64,000 nucleotides of DNA, taken from Diphasiastrum complanatum. Its lineage: Eukaryota > Streptophyta > Lycopodiopsida > Lycopodiales > Lycopodiaceae. Made by a program: the position numbers and the translations under genes. Every line of letters begins with the position of its first letter. Position 1 is the stretch's first letter. Below the pieces are notes generated by a model. The model made no database searches. It was not told the DNA's origin and saw only the letters and a list, made by a program, of their open reading frames with translations. Below, in pieces: positions 48,831-60,603 of the stretch. The stretch lies in contig CM055095.1 in the NCBI GenBank assembly GCA_029204225.1, positions 25,834,503 to 25,898,502 on the forward strand. The letters are read 5' to 3'.

Positions 48831-49048
48831 GTTAGAATTAAAGTAGAATCGTTGTGTTATTGTATTGTGGGTCCTATCAGTTGATAAGGATCAGTTAGCC
48901 TCACACGCGTCCAGCCATGGGTTGCTTGAGTGAACATATATGTACAGTGTAATTTCATTTTGAGAATGTGAGCTTGCTATGGAGATTGTTTTTTGTCTGT
49001 GTTACTGTGTAGCATGATCTGTGGTCCTGTGCAAAGCAAATTCTAAGT
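48831..49048 (+). mobile_element. Copia family F 3' LTR (copy F4, internally deleted)
   Basis: 218 bp with the family ends, missing about 55 bp that F1 and F3 carry around the GTCGAC/CCCGTC region. It abuts the gypsy extra ORF at 49049 and truncates it. Confidence 0.82.
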
Positions 49049-51506
49049 GTTTGGTATGGTTGTGAATAGTTCATGGGGGAGGGTTGGGTATTTGCGGAGT
49101 AGATAAGGAGTGGATGGTAAATGAGGCTGAGTGTCGAGGTGGTGAGGTGATTGTTCATGTGGTGGAGAGAGGGGTGTGTCATCGAGTGAGGGTGATGAGG
49201 CTTGATAGGTGGTGTCAGGTTGAGTGGCAGTGGGGTTAGGTTCTTCAGCTGAGATGCCTCGTTCGTGGTTTGTGGTAGTACCCCCTTGTGTGCTTTGAGG
49301 TTCCACCATTGCTGAGTGATACCCTGGATTATCCCATTGTTGTCCTATGTAGCATGAAGTCCAGGATCATCAATTCCTGCATCCTGTTGTCTATGGTGCT
49401 TGGCGTGTGTTTCTTCATGCTTGTGTGTAATGTTGGTAGCTGCTGGCGTAATGTTTTTAGCTATCCTTCTAGCTCCTCAATCCTGTGTTGAGCGTAGTTT
49501 GATTTGCTAGAGTGGCATGCTGCAACTGTTGTGCTTGCGTCTGATTCGCCATCAGTACCTGAGTTAACTTCTGATAGGAAGCGAGAGATATTACACTATC
49601 TTCCGGAATTGGTGGTGCTTGGAACTGGTTGAAATCGATCCATTGAATATTGCCCATCATAGCGGTCCGTAAGTTCCTATGGCTTCATCATTCACCTTCT
49701 AACTGTGTTTCTAGGGTCTTAATGAGATCATCCCTACGTTGTAAGCATGCTTGAACGTCCTTGTTATTTCGGTGCAGCTCTTTGAGGTCAGCCATGAGTT
49801 TTCTTTCATTGTTTTTTAATTGAGCAACCTCTTGTTCTAATTCTATGGAATAAATCTGCCATTCTTGTACCTTATTTGTCAGCTGCACGTTTTTTCCTTG
49901 CGAGAAGTTGCACCAATTCTGATACTCATTGATTGAAGAGTAGAGGTAATGCATGGCATCACTTTGAGCATTGATGGCCCATCGCACATTTTTTGGAAGG
50001 TACTGCCACTCCCCAATAGGAGGATATTGCTGAGAGGTAGGTGCGTAGGATGGTGGGAGATTTTGTTGTATGTTTTGATACAATGTGGTGTACTTTTCAT
50101 GATGGACGGATTGAGTAGACGGAGAATGTGATGTTTGAGTGAGGGTAATAGGGATTGGAGATGTGTCGGCATTTGTGATCGGAGAAGTGACAAGTATTAT
50201 GGAAGTGGTGGCGATAGCGGTAGCGGTGGGTGTAGGAAATGGTGTGGTGGTAGTAGGTGGCGTGTTTAACAGTGAAAGTGAGAATTCTTCAATGTTGAAG
50301 GATGCGTCAAAGACATTTGAAAAATGCATCGGAGATTGCATAGAGGTGGTTGTGACTGGTGTGGTGGAGAGTGGGAGTGTGTTTGTGGAGACAATAGGGG
50401 GTGTAGTGGTGAGGGTGAGTGTGATGGGTAGTGTGACAATGATGGTTGATGTGGTGGGAGTTGATGAGATGGTGGTTGGTGGGTCACTTACCACGAACGA
50501 CATAGGTGAGACACCAGGTTCAGCCTCTGGTTCCTTTGCCTCAGAATGTCTCGTCAAAGTATTGGATGTTGTAGTCAATTCTTCTTCAATGCCCTCCATG
50601 ATTTTCACTATTGAGGTGTCTTTAGGCATTAGATAAGGTAATTGTGCTGTGTCTCCCATTTCGTTGATATTTCCATGCCCTTGGCTGGTGGATTTGCACA
50701 AGTGTTGTTTGCGACTACTGGATGAGTCTATACCTTGTGTGTGGCCCTCTGAATGTTCTTTCGTCATGTGTTGGCTATGGGCATGCTCTTTTAACCGCTG
50801 TGACTCTAACTCTGCTTCTGTGCCTCGTGTGAGTGACACTGGTGTGTTTCTGCTAGTGATGTGGCGTCGTTTGGGTGCTGGCTTGCTTGTTGCCATTTTT
50901 CTCCCCCTTTTATCCTCTTGGGGTGTTGAGCTCGTGTCAAGGTGGTATGTGGCACGTTTGGATATTTCTCTTGCACTTGAGCAAGAATGCTAGGGAAGTC
51001 ACCCAAGTAATGTTTGCTTATGAGCATATGCAGGAGATATCCGCACTTTGTGAGAAATTTTCTTGCTTTGAGCGTTGCACATAATTTGATACTTATCTTT
51101 TCTTCCCACATGAAGTGATGGGTAACAGGTTCCTCCAAGCCAAATGATAGGGCGAATAAAGTGCTGCTCGGAATCTTGTCAATTCTTGACGATTGTACCT
51201 CAGTGAGTAATACAAGAAGGTCCGTCGTTGCCCTAAGTCCTGGATCGAGATGAGTTTGACAGCGTAACCATCATTGTTATAGATGGAGGTGTCACCATCT
51301 TCAGTACAGAGATGCATCAAGTAATTCCTATCAAAAGATTGCCCTCTGTCATGCATAGGCTCTCCTTCATTCGGGAACCCCAAGTGGCTTAGGATATGTG
51401 GTGAGATAGAAATTGAATCCTCGTCGTTGCGTCTAGGAATCCTGAATGTCTGGAGCTCGTTATCAAATGTAGAATAAGCTGCACGCACCAGGCATTCATG
51501 TTGCAC
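49049..51506 (-). pseudogene. Extra ORF region 3' of gypsy pol, broken
   Basis: Lies downstream of the gypsy integrase on the same strand. The first part (51506-51093, 137 codons, MQHECLVRAAYSTFDNELQ) looks globular and continues after a frameshift (about 51130) into HHFMWEEKISIKLCATLKAR. The long frame (50896-49688, 402 codons) then has a Lys/Arg-rich start (MATSKPAPKRRH), a 200-residue Thr/Pro/Ser-rich middle, and a C-terminal coiled coil (VQEWQIYSIELEQEVAQLKN to TLETQLEGE). Short pieces to 49049 include a Gln-rich block (49469-49660) and a Pro/His-rich tail, cut by the family F LTR. Some plant Ty3 lineages (Tat/Athila) carry additional ORFs here; that assignment is inference. No transmembrane segment is evident. 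Confidence 0.55.
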
Positions 51507-52064
51507 ACCAGAGATAAGTCATGTGTCGAAGTTTAGCCACTCCAAGAAAGGACGAGCTACTGCTAGCTTTTGAGAAAAATTAGTAAATAAGACCAAGTGA
51601 ATTTGTTGAGTGTACCTGCTAGGTTTCATGTCTGATCAAGCACTTTGCTTAGTTCTGGGACTCCACAATATAGATAATATGCTGTCTGATAGCTTATGCG
51701 AGTGGTCTCTTTCTTTTTTCTTTTCTTTTTTTTTTTTCTTATTTTTGAGAGAAAGATAAGTTCGTTGCAATCGATTGCAAAAATAAGTGATGCTAGCTCC
51801 AACCCGGAAGATAATTACTGTTTTGGGACATAATTGTCACTGGTCATGTATGTTGCTACCTGAAACCTGTACAATAGTGATGTAGATTTGCGAGAATTCG
51901 GACCTAAACTATCCTAAGTATGGATTGTTAAACATACAGGCAATTCAACGGAAAAGGGTGTAAAAACTGAATTAAAAAAAAAATGAACATTATCACAAAA
52001 CGACAAAAATTACAGACATGCATGCACACACACATAACACACAATCAATCAGTACATGTCTAAG
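51507..52064 (-). other. Spacer between gypsy pol and the extra ORF
   Basis: About 560 bp, non-coding, with a T-rich run (51715-51745) and no clear splice or LTR signal. Confidence 0.5.
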
Positions 52065-54245
52065 GAATAGCAGGGCTCATGATATCGCCGTAATCTACTC
52101 CCGTTCACTACCGTGTCCAGCGGGATGCCTTCGAGGGTTTTAAGTTTAGCTTAGCCCAAAGCAAAGATCTGATCAATGATATAGGGACCTTGGCCAGTAA
52201 AATTAAGTTTGCCCTTATGTACTTTCATTTGATAGAGAAGGACTCTATCTCCTTCTTTAAATTCCTTCAACTTAATATAGCGGTCATGCCAATCTTGTTG
52301 ACATCTTTTGTGCACTTGTTGTGCGTGCACCCTAATGACTCTTGTTTCGCAAAGCTTATGGAGGTGGAATAGCCTATGGGCAAGGATATGACTTTCTTCT
52401 AGTTTCAAATCATAGGCAACCCGTAAGGATGGGACACAAAATTCTACAGGCATCACGGCCTCTTGTCCATACGTGAGTTGGAATGGCGTCGTGTCAGTGG
52501 CCTTTTTGAGTGTTTTTCGATATGCCCGTAAAGCGGCATGTAACTTAAACTCCCAATCCGACCGACTGGCTTCCACCGTCTTCATGAGGATTTTGCATAG
52601 GACCTTATTCGTGGACTCAGCCTTCCCATTACATCTTGGGTAATATGGGGCACTTTTGCAATAAACAACTAGGAAGGTCAACAACAAGTGTTCAATTACT
52701 GTGTTCAAAAAGTGTGTACCCCTATTGCGAGTGGGCAACCAAATTGTACAATGATCTGCTCATAAAGGAAACGAGCAGTGGTTTTGGCATCGGCGTTCTT
52801 TACCACCCGAGCCTCTGCCCACTTCGTGCACTAATCTGTCGCCATATCTTGCCTGTGTGAAACACACGGCGGGACTGGTTGGTCCTATACCCCATTCAAA
52901 AAATGCTTGTTCAGATAAGATGGGGGTTAAAGGCATATAATCTGAAAATTGTGGCCTTTTGGCTCTTTGGCACACATCACAAGCCTTTACAAAGTTATGA
53001 GTGTCCTTAAATAACAAAAGCCACCAATACCTAGCTAATAAGATCTTCCTAGCTGTGTTTTCTGAGGCAAAGTGTCCACCACCAACTCCTTCGTGTAGCA
53101 AGGATATGATGGGAATAATCTCGCCCTTAGTCAAACATCGTCTAATCACACCGTCCGCACCCTTTCTATAAAGTTGCCCCGCTATAAGTGTATAGGGTGC
53201 CACCTTGTAGATAAGTGGATAGTCCTTCTTGTACTCTCTTGGTTGAGTTAGCATTGCACCGATGGCAAACTTCAATGCGTCAGTGTGCACGTGAAACTCC
53301 TCCGTGTAATCTAGAGCTCGCAAGATAGGAGCAGTTGTCAAGGCGTGTTTGAGTTCTTGGAAGGCCTTTCTCTGTTCATCCGTCCACTTAGGATGTACGG
53401 TCACTCTGTATATCCATCGTGCTTTGCTAGCAAAATCATGAATATGACAACGATAGTGATTAGCGTGACCCATAAAACAATAAGCGTCTCGGACCGGTTT
53501 AGGTTCTAGCCTCTCAACGATGACTTTGATCTTCTCTGGGTCGGTGGCAATCCCATTGCATGATACAATGTGACCAAGTACAACATCATGGGTGACCCAT
53601 ATCTGACATTTTTCAGGATTAAGAGAAATACCATACCTCTGGCATTGTATGAAAATACGTTCGAGTACGGCCAGGTGCGTGGATTCTTCCGAGTGCACCC
53701 CAAGGTCATCAAGATAGATCTCAAGGTTTTCACTGATGAGATCATAAATGCTGCTTGCATGACACATTGGAAGGTACATGGCGCATTACACAATCCAAAG
53801 GGCATAACACGCCAGCAGAAGATACCCCATTCCGTAGCAAAAGCCGTTTTGGGTTGGTCTTCTTCAGAGATAACAACTAAGTTGTATCCACTAAATCCAT
53901 CCAGGAAGGAGTAAACTTCATCCCCAGCTAGGTTTTCTAATATGGATTCAGCATACGAGATTGGAAAATGGTCTCTTTCTGTGGAAGCGTTTAATTTGCG
54001 ATAGTCAACACAGATACGAAGCTTTCCGTTCTTCTTTGGGACCACAAAGATAGGTGATACCCAATCTGTATGTTCCACCTCGTAGATGAAACTTGCCTCC
54101 AAGAGCTTTTGGAGTTCTTTTTGATGCGTGTTCTATAGATCGGATTACAACGATAAGGTCTACTGGCATAAGGTTTAGCATCCGTCTTTAATGGGATTCT
54201 ATGCACGGCAACCAAGGGATTTACCCCCTTCATGTCCTTGTAGTT
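52065..54245 (-). pseudogene. Ty3/gypsy pol with RNase H deleted
   Basis: Reverse strand. It opens near 54245 (HRIPLKTDAKPY) and after a shift enters RT: WVSPIFVVPKKNGKLRICVD, GFSGYN, WGIFCWRVMPFGL, then frameshifted ENLEIYLDDLGVHSEE with an intact YLDD, and FMGHANHYRCHI (connection). At HTDALKFAIGAMLTQPREYK the sequence skips nearly all of RNase H and lands in the integrase zinc region (LLHEGVGGGHF, CDVCQRAKRP). The integrase core (about 52900-52740) is frameshifted. Its last part (52738-52151) has PYYPRCNGKAESTNK with the catalytic Glu, then VPSLRVAYDL, GDRVLLYQMKV and GQGPYIIDQIF; a tail to 52065 reads NGSRLRRYH. It is non-functional. Confidence 0.88.
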
Positions 54246-54309
54246 TCATGCGCAGTTATGATGATATTTTCTAAGGAGTTTTCCCCCCTTCATGTCCTTC
54301 TTGTATTGA

Positions 54310-54811
54310 TGGAAATGTGATCTTTCAAGAGTGGAAGATCTGTAAACTTGAAGAAGCTTTGGATCACCACCTTATTCAATTCATTGATGTTTTGGAGTCA
54401 AGTCAAGTGGAGGATCAAGCTCAAGACCCGAGAACTCCAAGAAGAATCTTGAGTATCAAGATGGAGCCATCAAGGCTCAATCATATGGATCAAGCAAGGC
54501 AAGTTGTCTTTGGCAACATTATTTATGCACTTAATATTTTAATTGATGTATCTTCAAGTGCACAAAATGCCTTGGAATCCATGGCTTGGCATGATGTTTA
54601 GTTTTGAAGTGTGCTACATGTATATAGACACATTTATGGAACATCTTGTAAGGGATCCTCTAAGAGGTGGTGAAAGATCCTTCATGGACATCATTCTCTA
54701 TTGGAGTCTCAAAAGTTCCTTGTTTGTAGCTGGATTTTTTAGACACTTCTAAAAGCATTCATTCATCTAGCAAGAGATTTGTAGATAGATCAAGCTAAAT
54801 TTGAGGAGGAG
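54310..54811 (+). pseudogene. Copia fragment G: linker and RT thumb
   Basis: Reads PRTPRRILSIKMEPSRLNHM (the linker between integrase and RT, as in A), then after a large deletion MEHLVRDPLRGGERSFMDII (RT thumb, as in B and C), and finally the purine tract TTTGAGGAGGAG before an LTR. Most of RT and all of RNase H are gone. Confidence 0.8.
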
Positions 54812-55481
54812 TGTGAAGAATTGCCAAAAATTGGCAAATCTAGCTTGATCAAAAACCATGTAGAATAGTGTAAATTGTGTACACAAGTGGGTCCCACACA
54901 TGTGAGGCCATGATGCCACGTGGGAAACCCATCCTAATGTAGGTTAGGTCAATTCAAGAGAGTTGGTCATGTCTATTTGGTGGTCATCCCTACTTTATAG
55001 GACCTACACCTAAGTTTAAGGTGAAAATTTGACCAACTAGCTACCTACAAGCATAACTCTAGGATCTAGGCTAGGGTTTCATTTTAGGTCAAGGAGAGTG
55101 AGTTAACTTCCTTATTGCATGCTGGAAATCCACCTAACTTCAAGAAAGAAGTCGAATTTGCTATGTATTCCCTCTCTCCATAGTGAGAAGATAGAAAATT
55201 TTTGGAGCTCATTGGCAATCTCAAGCTAGTTCACTATGTACATTGAGTTTTTGTGATCCAAATGAAACCAAATCAATTTCTACTTGTTTCTCAGGTTGAA
55301 GGCCGTACTACAGCCTGTAGTACACATGTGTGGGCTCGGATTTCAATGTTGATCAATGCTTTTGATTGTGAATGCTTGTTGTTTGTCAAATTTCCAATCT
55401 AGAACAACTTTTTTGTGTCTAGTTTTTTGATAGATTGTTAAGCAAGCATCTAGTCACTCTTGTGGATCTTTTGTAGATCCA
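54812..55481 (+). mobile_element. Copia 3' LTR of fragment G
   Basis: Starts TGTGAAGAATTGCC just after the purine tract, resembling the B LTR start. It contains CACATGTGAGGCC and CCACGTGGG elements. The end is put at ..GATCCA (55481) because family D sequence follows; this end is tentative. Confidence 0.65.
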
Positions 55482-56210
55482 TTTATGGTCCTAAAGTACA
55501 GTACTTTCACAGTAGGTAATATTGATGACAAAAGATCTACCAGTGGTCATACATTCAATTATGGTACAACTGCAGTTTCATGGAATAGCAAAAAGCAACC
55601 TATAGGAGTCTTATCCTCAATAGAAGCTGAATACGTGCACTCAGCAATGCTACATAGGAAGCGATATGGTTACGAAAATGGCTTGTGGATTTAGGTCAAC
55701 CATAGGTGGATGCGACTACTATATCTTGCGACAACCAAAGCAACATTCATCTTGCCAAAAATCCAGCTGTACATGCTCGAACCAAGCACATCAAAATACA
55801 TTATCACTTTGTCCGAGAGAAAATTCTTGATGGAGCCATTGATCTTGTTTTCTATAAAACTGAATATCAAATGACAAATATTTTTACTAAGTCATTAGAT
55901 AGATGTTTGATTTAGAAATGTTGACTAATCAAAAATGTTGACATCCACAGGTGTGCTCAAAGGCTTACAATCCTGCATATTGAACTTATAAAGCAAATCT
56001 AGTGCATATTTGCTTTGTGTAATAAAGACAATGTCTTCCAGTTTTACATGCTCGAACCAAGCACATCAAAATACATTATCACTTTGTCCGAGAGAAAATT
56101 CTTGATGGAGCCATTGATCTTGTTTTCTGTAAATATCAAATGGCAAATATTTTTACTAAGTCATTAGATAGATGTTTGAATGTTTGATATAGAATGGAGG
56201 TGTTCTTTAA
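55482..56210 (+). pseudogene. Copia family D RNase H fragment (copy 2) with internal duplication
   Basis: Matches 1785-2060: NIDDKRSTSGHTFNYGTTAV, SSIEAEYVHSAMLH, then CDNQSNIHLAKNPAVHARTK and HYHFVREKILDGAIDLVF to 55915. A copy of the last 140 bases (55768-55912) recurs at 56043-56165. Between the two copies an RT fragment lies in inverted orientation (about 55935-56040; reverse strand reads QSKYALDLLYKFNMQDCKPL). The arrangement points to a rearranged, non-functional remnant. Confidence 0.82.
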
Positions 56211-56544
56211 AGTATCTTCATATGTAAATAGTTTGTTGTACAACTATTAGTGAATTGCAAACAAGCTATAAAAGTATGCTCATAGTAAAAAACTCTTCTT
56301 GTGCAAGTATCATTGAATTTTACAAAAGACGTTTTTAATGAAGTTTCAAATTTTGATCGAAAATTTGTAACTTTTTAGCTTCTTGATTTTATATCATTCT
56401 CATTATAGGTGTTATCTTGTGCACCTATATTTTTGAAAACATACACAAATATGGTGAATTTTAATGGAATCTAGGGAATCTATCAAATAGTTCCTATTTG
56501 CACAAAATATTACTTATTTCATATGCAACAATGTTTGAACTGGG
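56211..56544 (+). other. AT-rich stretch, possibly family D LTR remnant
   Basis: Follows the end of the family D fragment and includes gtatcttcatatgtaaatag and a long AT-rich run. It could be LTR-derived but no paired copy is present. No coding feature. Confidence 0.35.
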
Positions 56545-57180
56545 GACATGGACATAACATTCTTCTTCTCCTTGAACTACTTATGTCCCGAGTCTTATGT
56601 AGTTAAGTGTAAACTCTGTCAACTAGCCAAAGTAGAACGCTTAAACATTGGAGGGTTGTTACATCCCTCATATATCTCTCAAAAGAGATGGAAAAGTATA
56701 TCTATGGATTTTGTAATTGGGCTTTTTTTTAATTCTATTTGGGTTGTAGTGGATAGACTAACTAAATTAGCTACATTCATACTAGTTAAGTGAATTGCAA
56801 AGGCTTCAAATTTAGTCCAGATCTTTGTGAAAATATTATTTAGGTTATATGGATCAGTGGCAAATGATATTGTTCATGATAGAGATCCTAAGTTTACAAG
56901 TCAAATTTTGGTCAATTGTATTCCATAAACTTGAAATCTCACTTAGTTTTAGTTCTTCATATTATCTTGAATCAGATGCATCAATTGAACTATTTAAACA
57001 ATGGAAAATATGTTGAGAACATATGTATCTCACAAGCAATATCAATGGGAGGATTGCATTCCTTTTATTGAGTTGGCTTACAATAGTGTTCTACCATAGG
57101 TTACAATCCGTTTATGCTTATATACGGTTTCCAACCTGTATCTGCAATTAAAGTGCAGACTAAATTTATTAAGATCCATA
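56545..57180 (+). pseudogene. Ty3/gypsy integrase core fragment
   Basis: CKLCQLAKVERLNIGGLLHP followed by WKSISMDFVIGLFF and IWVVVDRLTKLATFILVK gives the integrase zinc tail and first catalytic Asp region (SMDF). After a stop (about 56790), VHDRDPKFTSQ (second Asp region) and, in another frame, ENMLRTYVSHKQYQWED and PFIELAYNSVLP follow. The Glu motif (HPQSDGQTE in relatives) is degraded. It differs in type from the gypsy at 52-54 kb. It is dead. Confidence 0.8.
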
Positions 57181-57700
57181 AAGACACTTAGTTTTTTCCA
57201 TCTGCATGCTATTAAGTCATGGTGCAAGTTATTGACTTGCATTAACCTAAATCTGTTCACGGAGTCAAGGTGTTCTTGCCTCACTAAGTCATGTGTTTAT
57301 GGTCATGCTTATTATGTCTTGCAAGTGCTTGCTTCACGTAATGTCAACAGGATGCTGATTGATGTACGTGATTCTCCAATGCTGACTGGTAGCTGATTAA
57401 TTCGGTTGACATGAGTTTGTTGCCCAACTAGTCTTTCTTGAAATGATTTAATATTGAAGAGGTGATTAAGACGGCTGTGGTTACGCACGAAGCAATATCA
57501 AGCTCTCTATTTCTATGACACTGAAGCAAAAATAGGGACAGGTTTCCGTGCGCAGTTTCAAAAGTCAAGCCGTGTTGTGGCTCCTCATCTGAGCTACTCA
57601 AGCTGAAAAACGTCCCTCCCTGGCAGATGATTGAGGATGCGATCAAGGCCCAGTGCATGCTTTTTCTTCTTACATTATTGTAATCATGGGACTTATTGTG
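57181..57700. other. Unassigned region after the gypsy fragment
   Basis: No coding homology recognised. It may include gypsy LTR sequence but no paired copy allows a boundary. Confidence 0.35.
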
Positions 57701-57703
57701 TGT

Positions 57704-58090
57704 GTGAGATCTGTTCGGTAAGCCTCCCACATGGAGCTATTTGTGAAAGTAAACTTGCACGTGTGACTGAGGTGTAAGTACATGTTTCCTCCTTATACAC
57801 TTTTACAATCATTGGGGGGAGGGTTGTTCTTGGCAGGCTATGAGTTATCCTTGCACTATGCCTTGCCATATGGAAAAATTTGTCATGGCGAGCTATTAGA
57901 TTTGAGATCTGTTCGCTATGCCTGCCACATGGAGCTATTTGTGAAAGTAAACTTGAACTTTATATTTTCGTGCACGTGTGACTGAGGTGTAAGTACATGT
58001 TTCCTCCTTATACACTTTTACAATCATTGGGGGGAGGGTTGTTCTTGGCAGGCTATGACTTATCCTTCCACTATGCCTTGCCCTCTGAAA
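57704..58090 (+). repeat. Tandem duplication of about 200 bp
   Basis: gagatctgttcg..agcct.ccacatggagct begins at about 57705 and again at about 57904, and the sequence through gttgttcttggcaggctatg is repeated. The second unit has an 18 bp insertion (aactttatattttcgtgc) before CACGTGTGACTGAGG. Confidence 0.88.
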
Positions 58091-58712
58091 AAATATGTAA
58101 AACTACACAATTTTGTTTGTACACGCTTGTGTTTGTGTAAACTTTGACTTAAGTGTCATACAGCAACAAGGAGAGCATGTCTTCAAGTGAGAAAGGGATC
58201 TCTAAACTCTAGTCATGGTCAGGCTTGGCATTTGCAAGCTGCAATGCATGTCAAAGGCTAGTTTAAAAGCATGTCATTTGAATGGCAAACTTAAACTTTA
58301 TGTCATGTTTGTTCGGCCTTCATGCAAGCTGATGAGCTTTTTTTAGCTACAAGACTATGTGAAGTAAATTAGCAACTTAATGTCGGTTAGATAATTGACT
58401 TGCTATAATGGTGTTTTGTTTGGGAGCAATAAATGAAATTTCTCAAATGTGACAAAAGAACTGCTCTCATTAGAAGCTTCTTCCAAGAGAAGCAAGCATC
58501 GTTTCTTTGCAAGCACCCTTCTTGAAGAAATTATTGAGATGGAGAACATGGCCTGGACTCGGAAGGACATCTTATATTAAAATGCATGTGGAAAAAAGCA
58601 AATCAAGCTTCTTGCAACAAATAAAATTACATGCAAGTGTTACATACCTATGTAACTAGCAGTACTTCAGTGACCCTATAAGTCCATTTAGTGTTGGGGG
58701 CTAAAGGCAAGA
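58091..58712. other. Intergenic, nothing recognised
   Basis: AT-rich sequence without coding or repeat structure that I can support. Confidence 0.45.
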
Positions 58713-58992
58713 TACCCTTGGATAAGGAATACCCTTAGAATTAAGGGTAGGTGCCTTTGGATAAGGGCGAGCAAGTGACTATACCTTGGTCTGCAGTATG
58801 GAATCAAGTTACCCTTGGATAAGGGGTACCCTTAGGATTAAGGATAGGTGCCTTTGGATAAGGACAAGCAAGTGACTATACCTCGGTCGGAGGTATGGAA
58901 TCAAGTTACCCTTGGATAAGGGGAACCCTTAGGATTAAGGGTGGATAAGGGCAGGCAGGTGTCTATGCCTTGGTCAGAGGTATAGAACCAAG
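58713..58992 (+). repeat. 97 bp minisatellite, nearly three units
   Basis: Units begin tacccttggataagg at 58713, 58810 and 58907. The third lacks about 19 bp (the taggtgcctttg part). Within a unit the phrase ttggataagg itself recurs. Confidence 0.9.
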
Positions 58993-59423
58993 TGAGGTAT
59001 TAGAAAGTCATTACCATGGGTGTATTGGCTATTTTTCTAAACCTCGGGCCTCAACCTTGAAACATATCACTTTATTGGTCTTGGATGAAAGTATACAAGC
59101 ACAACTTGGGCAATGGCACCTAGTAGGAGGGTGCCCTTCTAAAGTGTCCATTGAGTTCCCAACTCTCACAAGAAAGGCATTCAAAGAGTCATAGGTTATG
59201 GAAGAAGCCTCTTGACATTCCATAAGCCTATGAAGGTTCTTTAACTCCCCTAGGCCTCTCTCTAGCTCATTGGTTGTGCATGGAACTCCATAGTGTATTG
59301 GAGGGTGCCAATTGCCATCTATATGAGGGAAGTAGGGTGCCCATTGGGAGGGGGAGAGATCTCTCTTGTTTGCTATGCTTATGCTCTAGTGTGGCTACTA
59401 GTGTATAGAGTGTTTTCTTGTGT

Positions 59424-59583
59424 GTAGTATGCTTAGGGTTTGGATCTTGCTTATGGTATGGGACATAAGTAGGGTTTGGATCTTGAGTATGCTAGGGTTT
59501 GTGGTAGTATGCTTAGGGTTTGGATCTTGCTTATGGTATGAGACATAAGTAGGGTTTGGATCTTGAGTATGCTATGGTTCTAG
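59424..59583 (+). repeat. 80 bp tandem repeat, two units
   Basis: gtagtatgcttagggtttgg starts at 59424 and 59504; within each unit agggtttggatcttg occurs twice. Confidence 0.88.
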
Positions 59584-59689
59584 TGGTATGCTTGTGATTA
59601 GTTATTGGTTGGCAAGGGGGTGCTAGATTAGCCAAGTTGCAGGATTGCATGTGCTAGCTAGCTATGGTTGGGTGGTGAATACTTGAGGC

Positions 59690-59857
59690 CGAAAAGGTTT
59701 TCAATTCAAGAAGAAGGATAGGGAAGTTGTTAATAAAACACATCCCAATTCCAACAATCCTAAGAAAACCAAGAAAAACTTTAAAAACCATTAGCGTGAC
59801 AAAGATATAGCTGAAGCTCGTAAGAAGAAACTATGCTTCAAGTGCAACGGCGAGGGT
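59690..59857 (+). pseudogene. Gypsy gag fragment cut inside its zinc knuckle
   Basis: A Lys-rich gag tail (KKTKKNFKNH, one stop, then AEARKKKLCFKCNGEG) reaches the first two Cys of a C-x2-C-x4-H-x4-C knuckle and is interrupted by the LTR starting at 59858. The rest of this gag is not in the window and may lie beyond the inserted element. Confidence 0.7.
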
Positions 59858-60322
59858 TGTTGTGAGTATTTCCTGCACAATAATGAACAAGTGGGTCCCA
59901 CCACTTGAAATACTGTTGGCCAAGCCTTACCTAGTGGGCCCCGCCATAGTGCAGTGTACAGTTAGAATAATAAGTGTGAGGGCACTGGCGTCCTGCGTGT
60001 GTAAGCCCAACCCAATGAGCACGCAAAATGGTTAGGTAGAACTTTGAATAAAAGACTTGGGGCCTTAGTTAGAATAAATTAATTAAAAAGCCCAAAGTCA
60101 AGTTCATAAGGTTCTAAGTTAAAAGGGAATCTTTCAAACTCACATGAATCATGTGAGTTGGCCCTTTTCCTAATGAACCATTAGATTGAAGTTCAATTAG
60201 TTTGAAGGGCTAGGATGCCATTGTAAATAGGCCAGTGAGAGCCAAGATGGCCCTCTCTCCTCAACTATATAAGGAGTCCATTTTCCATTGTACATATCTT
60301 CTATTCTTCTCAATAAAGCTCT

Positions 60323-60373
<51 letters not shown>

Positions 60374-60449
60374 AGGTTGATTGGTGCATAGCTATGGGAA
60401 GGCGCTCGAGCCCCTATAGCCCCAACCATCCATGGTTAACTCTCTTCTC

Positions 60450-60483
<34 letters not shown>

Positions 60484-60601
60484 AACTCTCTCTCCTCTCT
60501 CTCATCACTCCTTCTTCTCTATCTCCCTTCTCTCTCTCTTGTTATGCAGGTGTGCACGGACGGCTCCTAGTGAACGGACCCCTATACTATGAAGGACTAC
60601 A
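59858..60601 (+). mobile_element. 5' LTR of a Ty3/gypsy element
   Basis: About 744 bp, from TGTTGTGAGTATTT to GGACTACA, directly followed by a primer site. It contains a TATA box (CTATATAAG, 60265-60273), an AATAAA at 60312-60317 and two (CT)n tracts (about 60327-60371 and 60450-60482). No second LTR is in the window, so the left end is inferred from the gag it interrupts. Confidence 0.78.
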
Positions 60602-60603
60602 AT

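Noticed and set aside
50139-50636. 165-codon Val/Gly-rich plus-strand frame
   Set aside because: Antisense of the Thr/Pro-rich section of the reverse-strand ORF at 49688-50896; low complexity.
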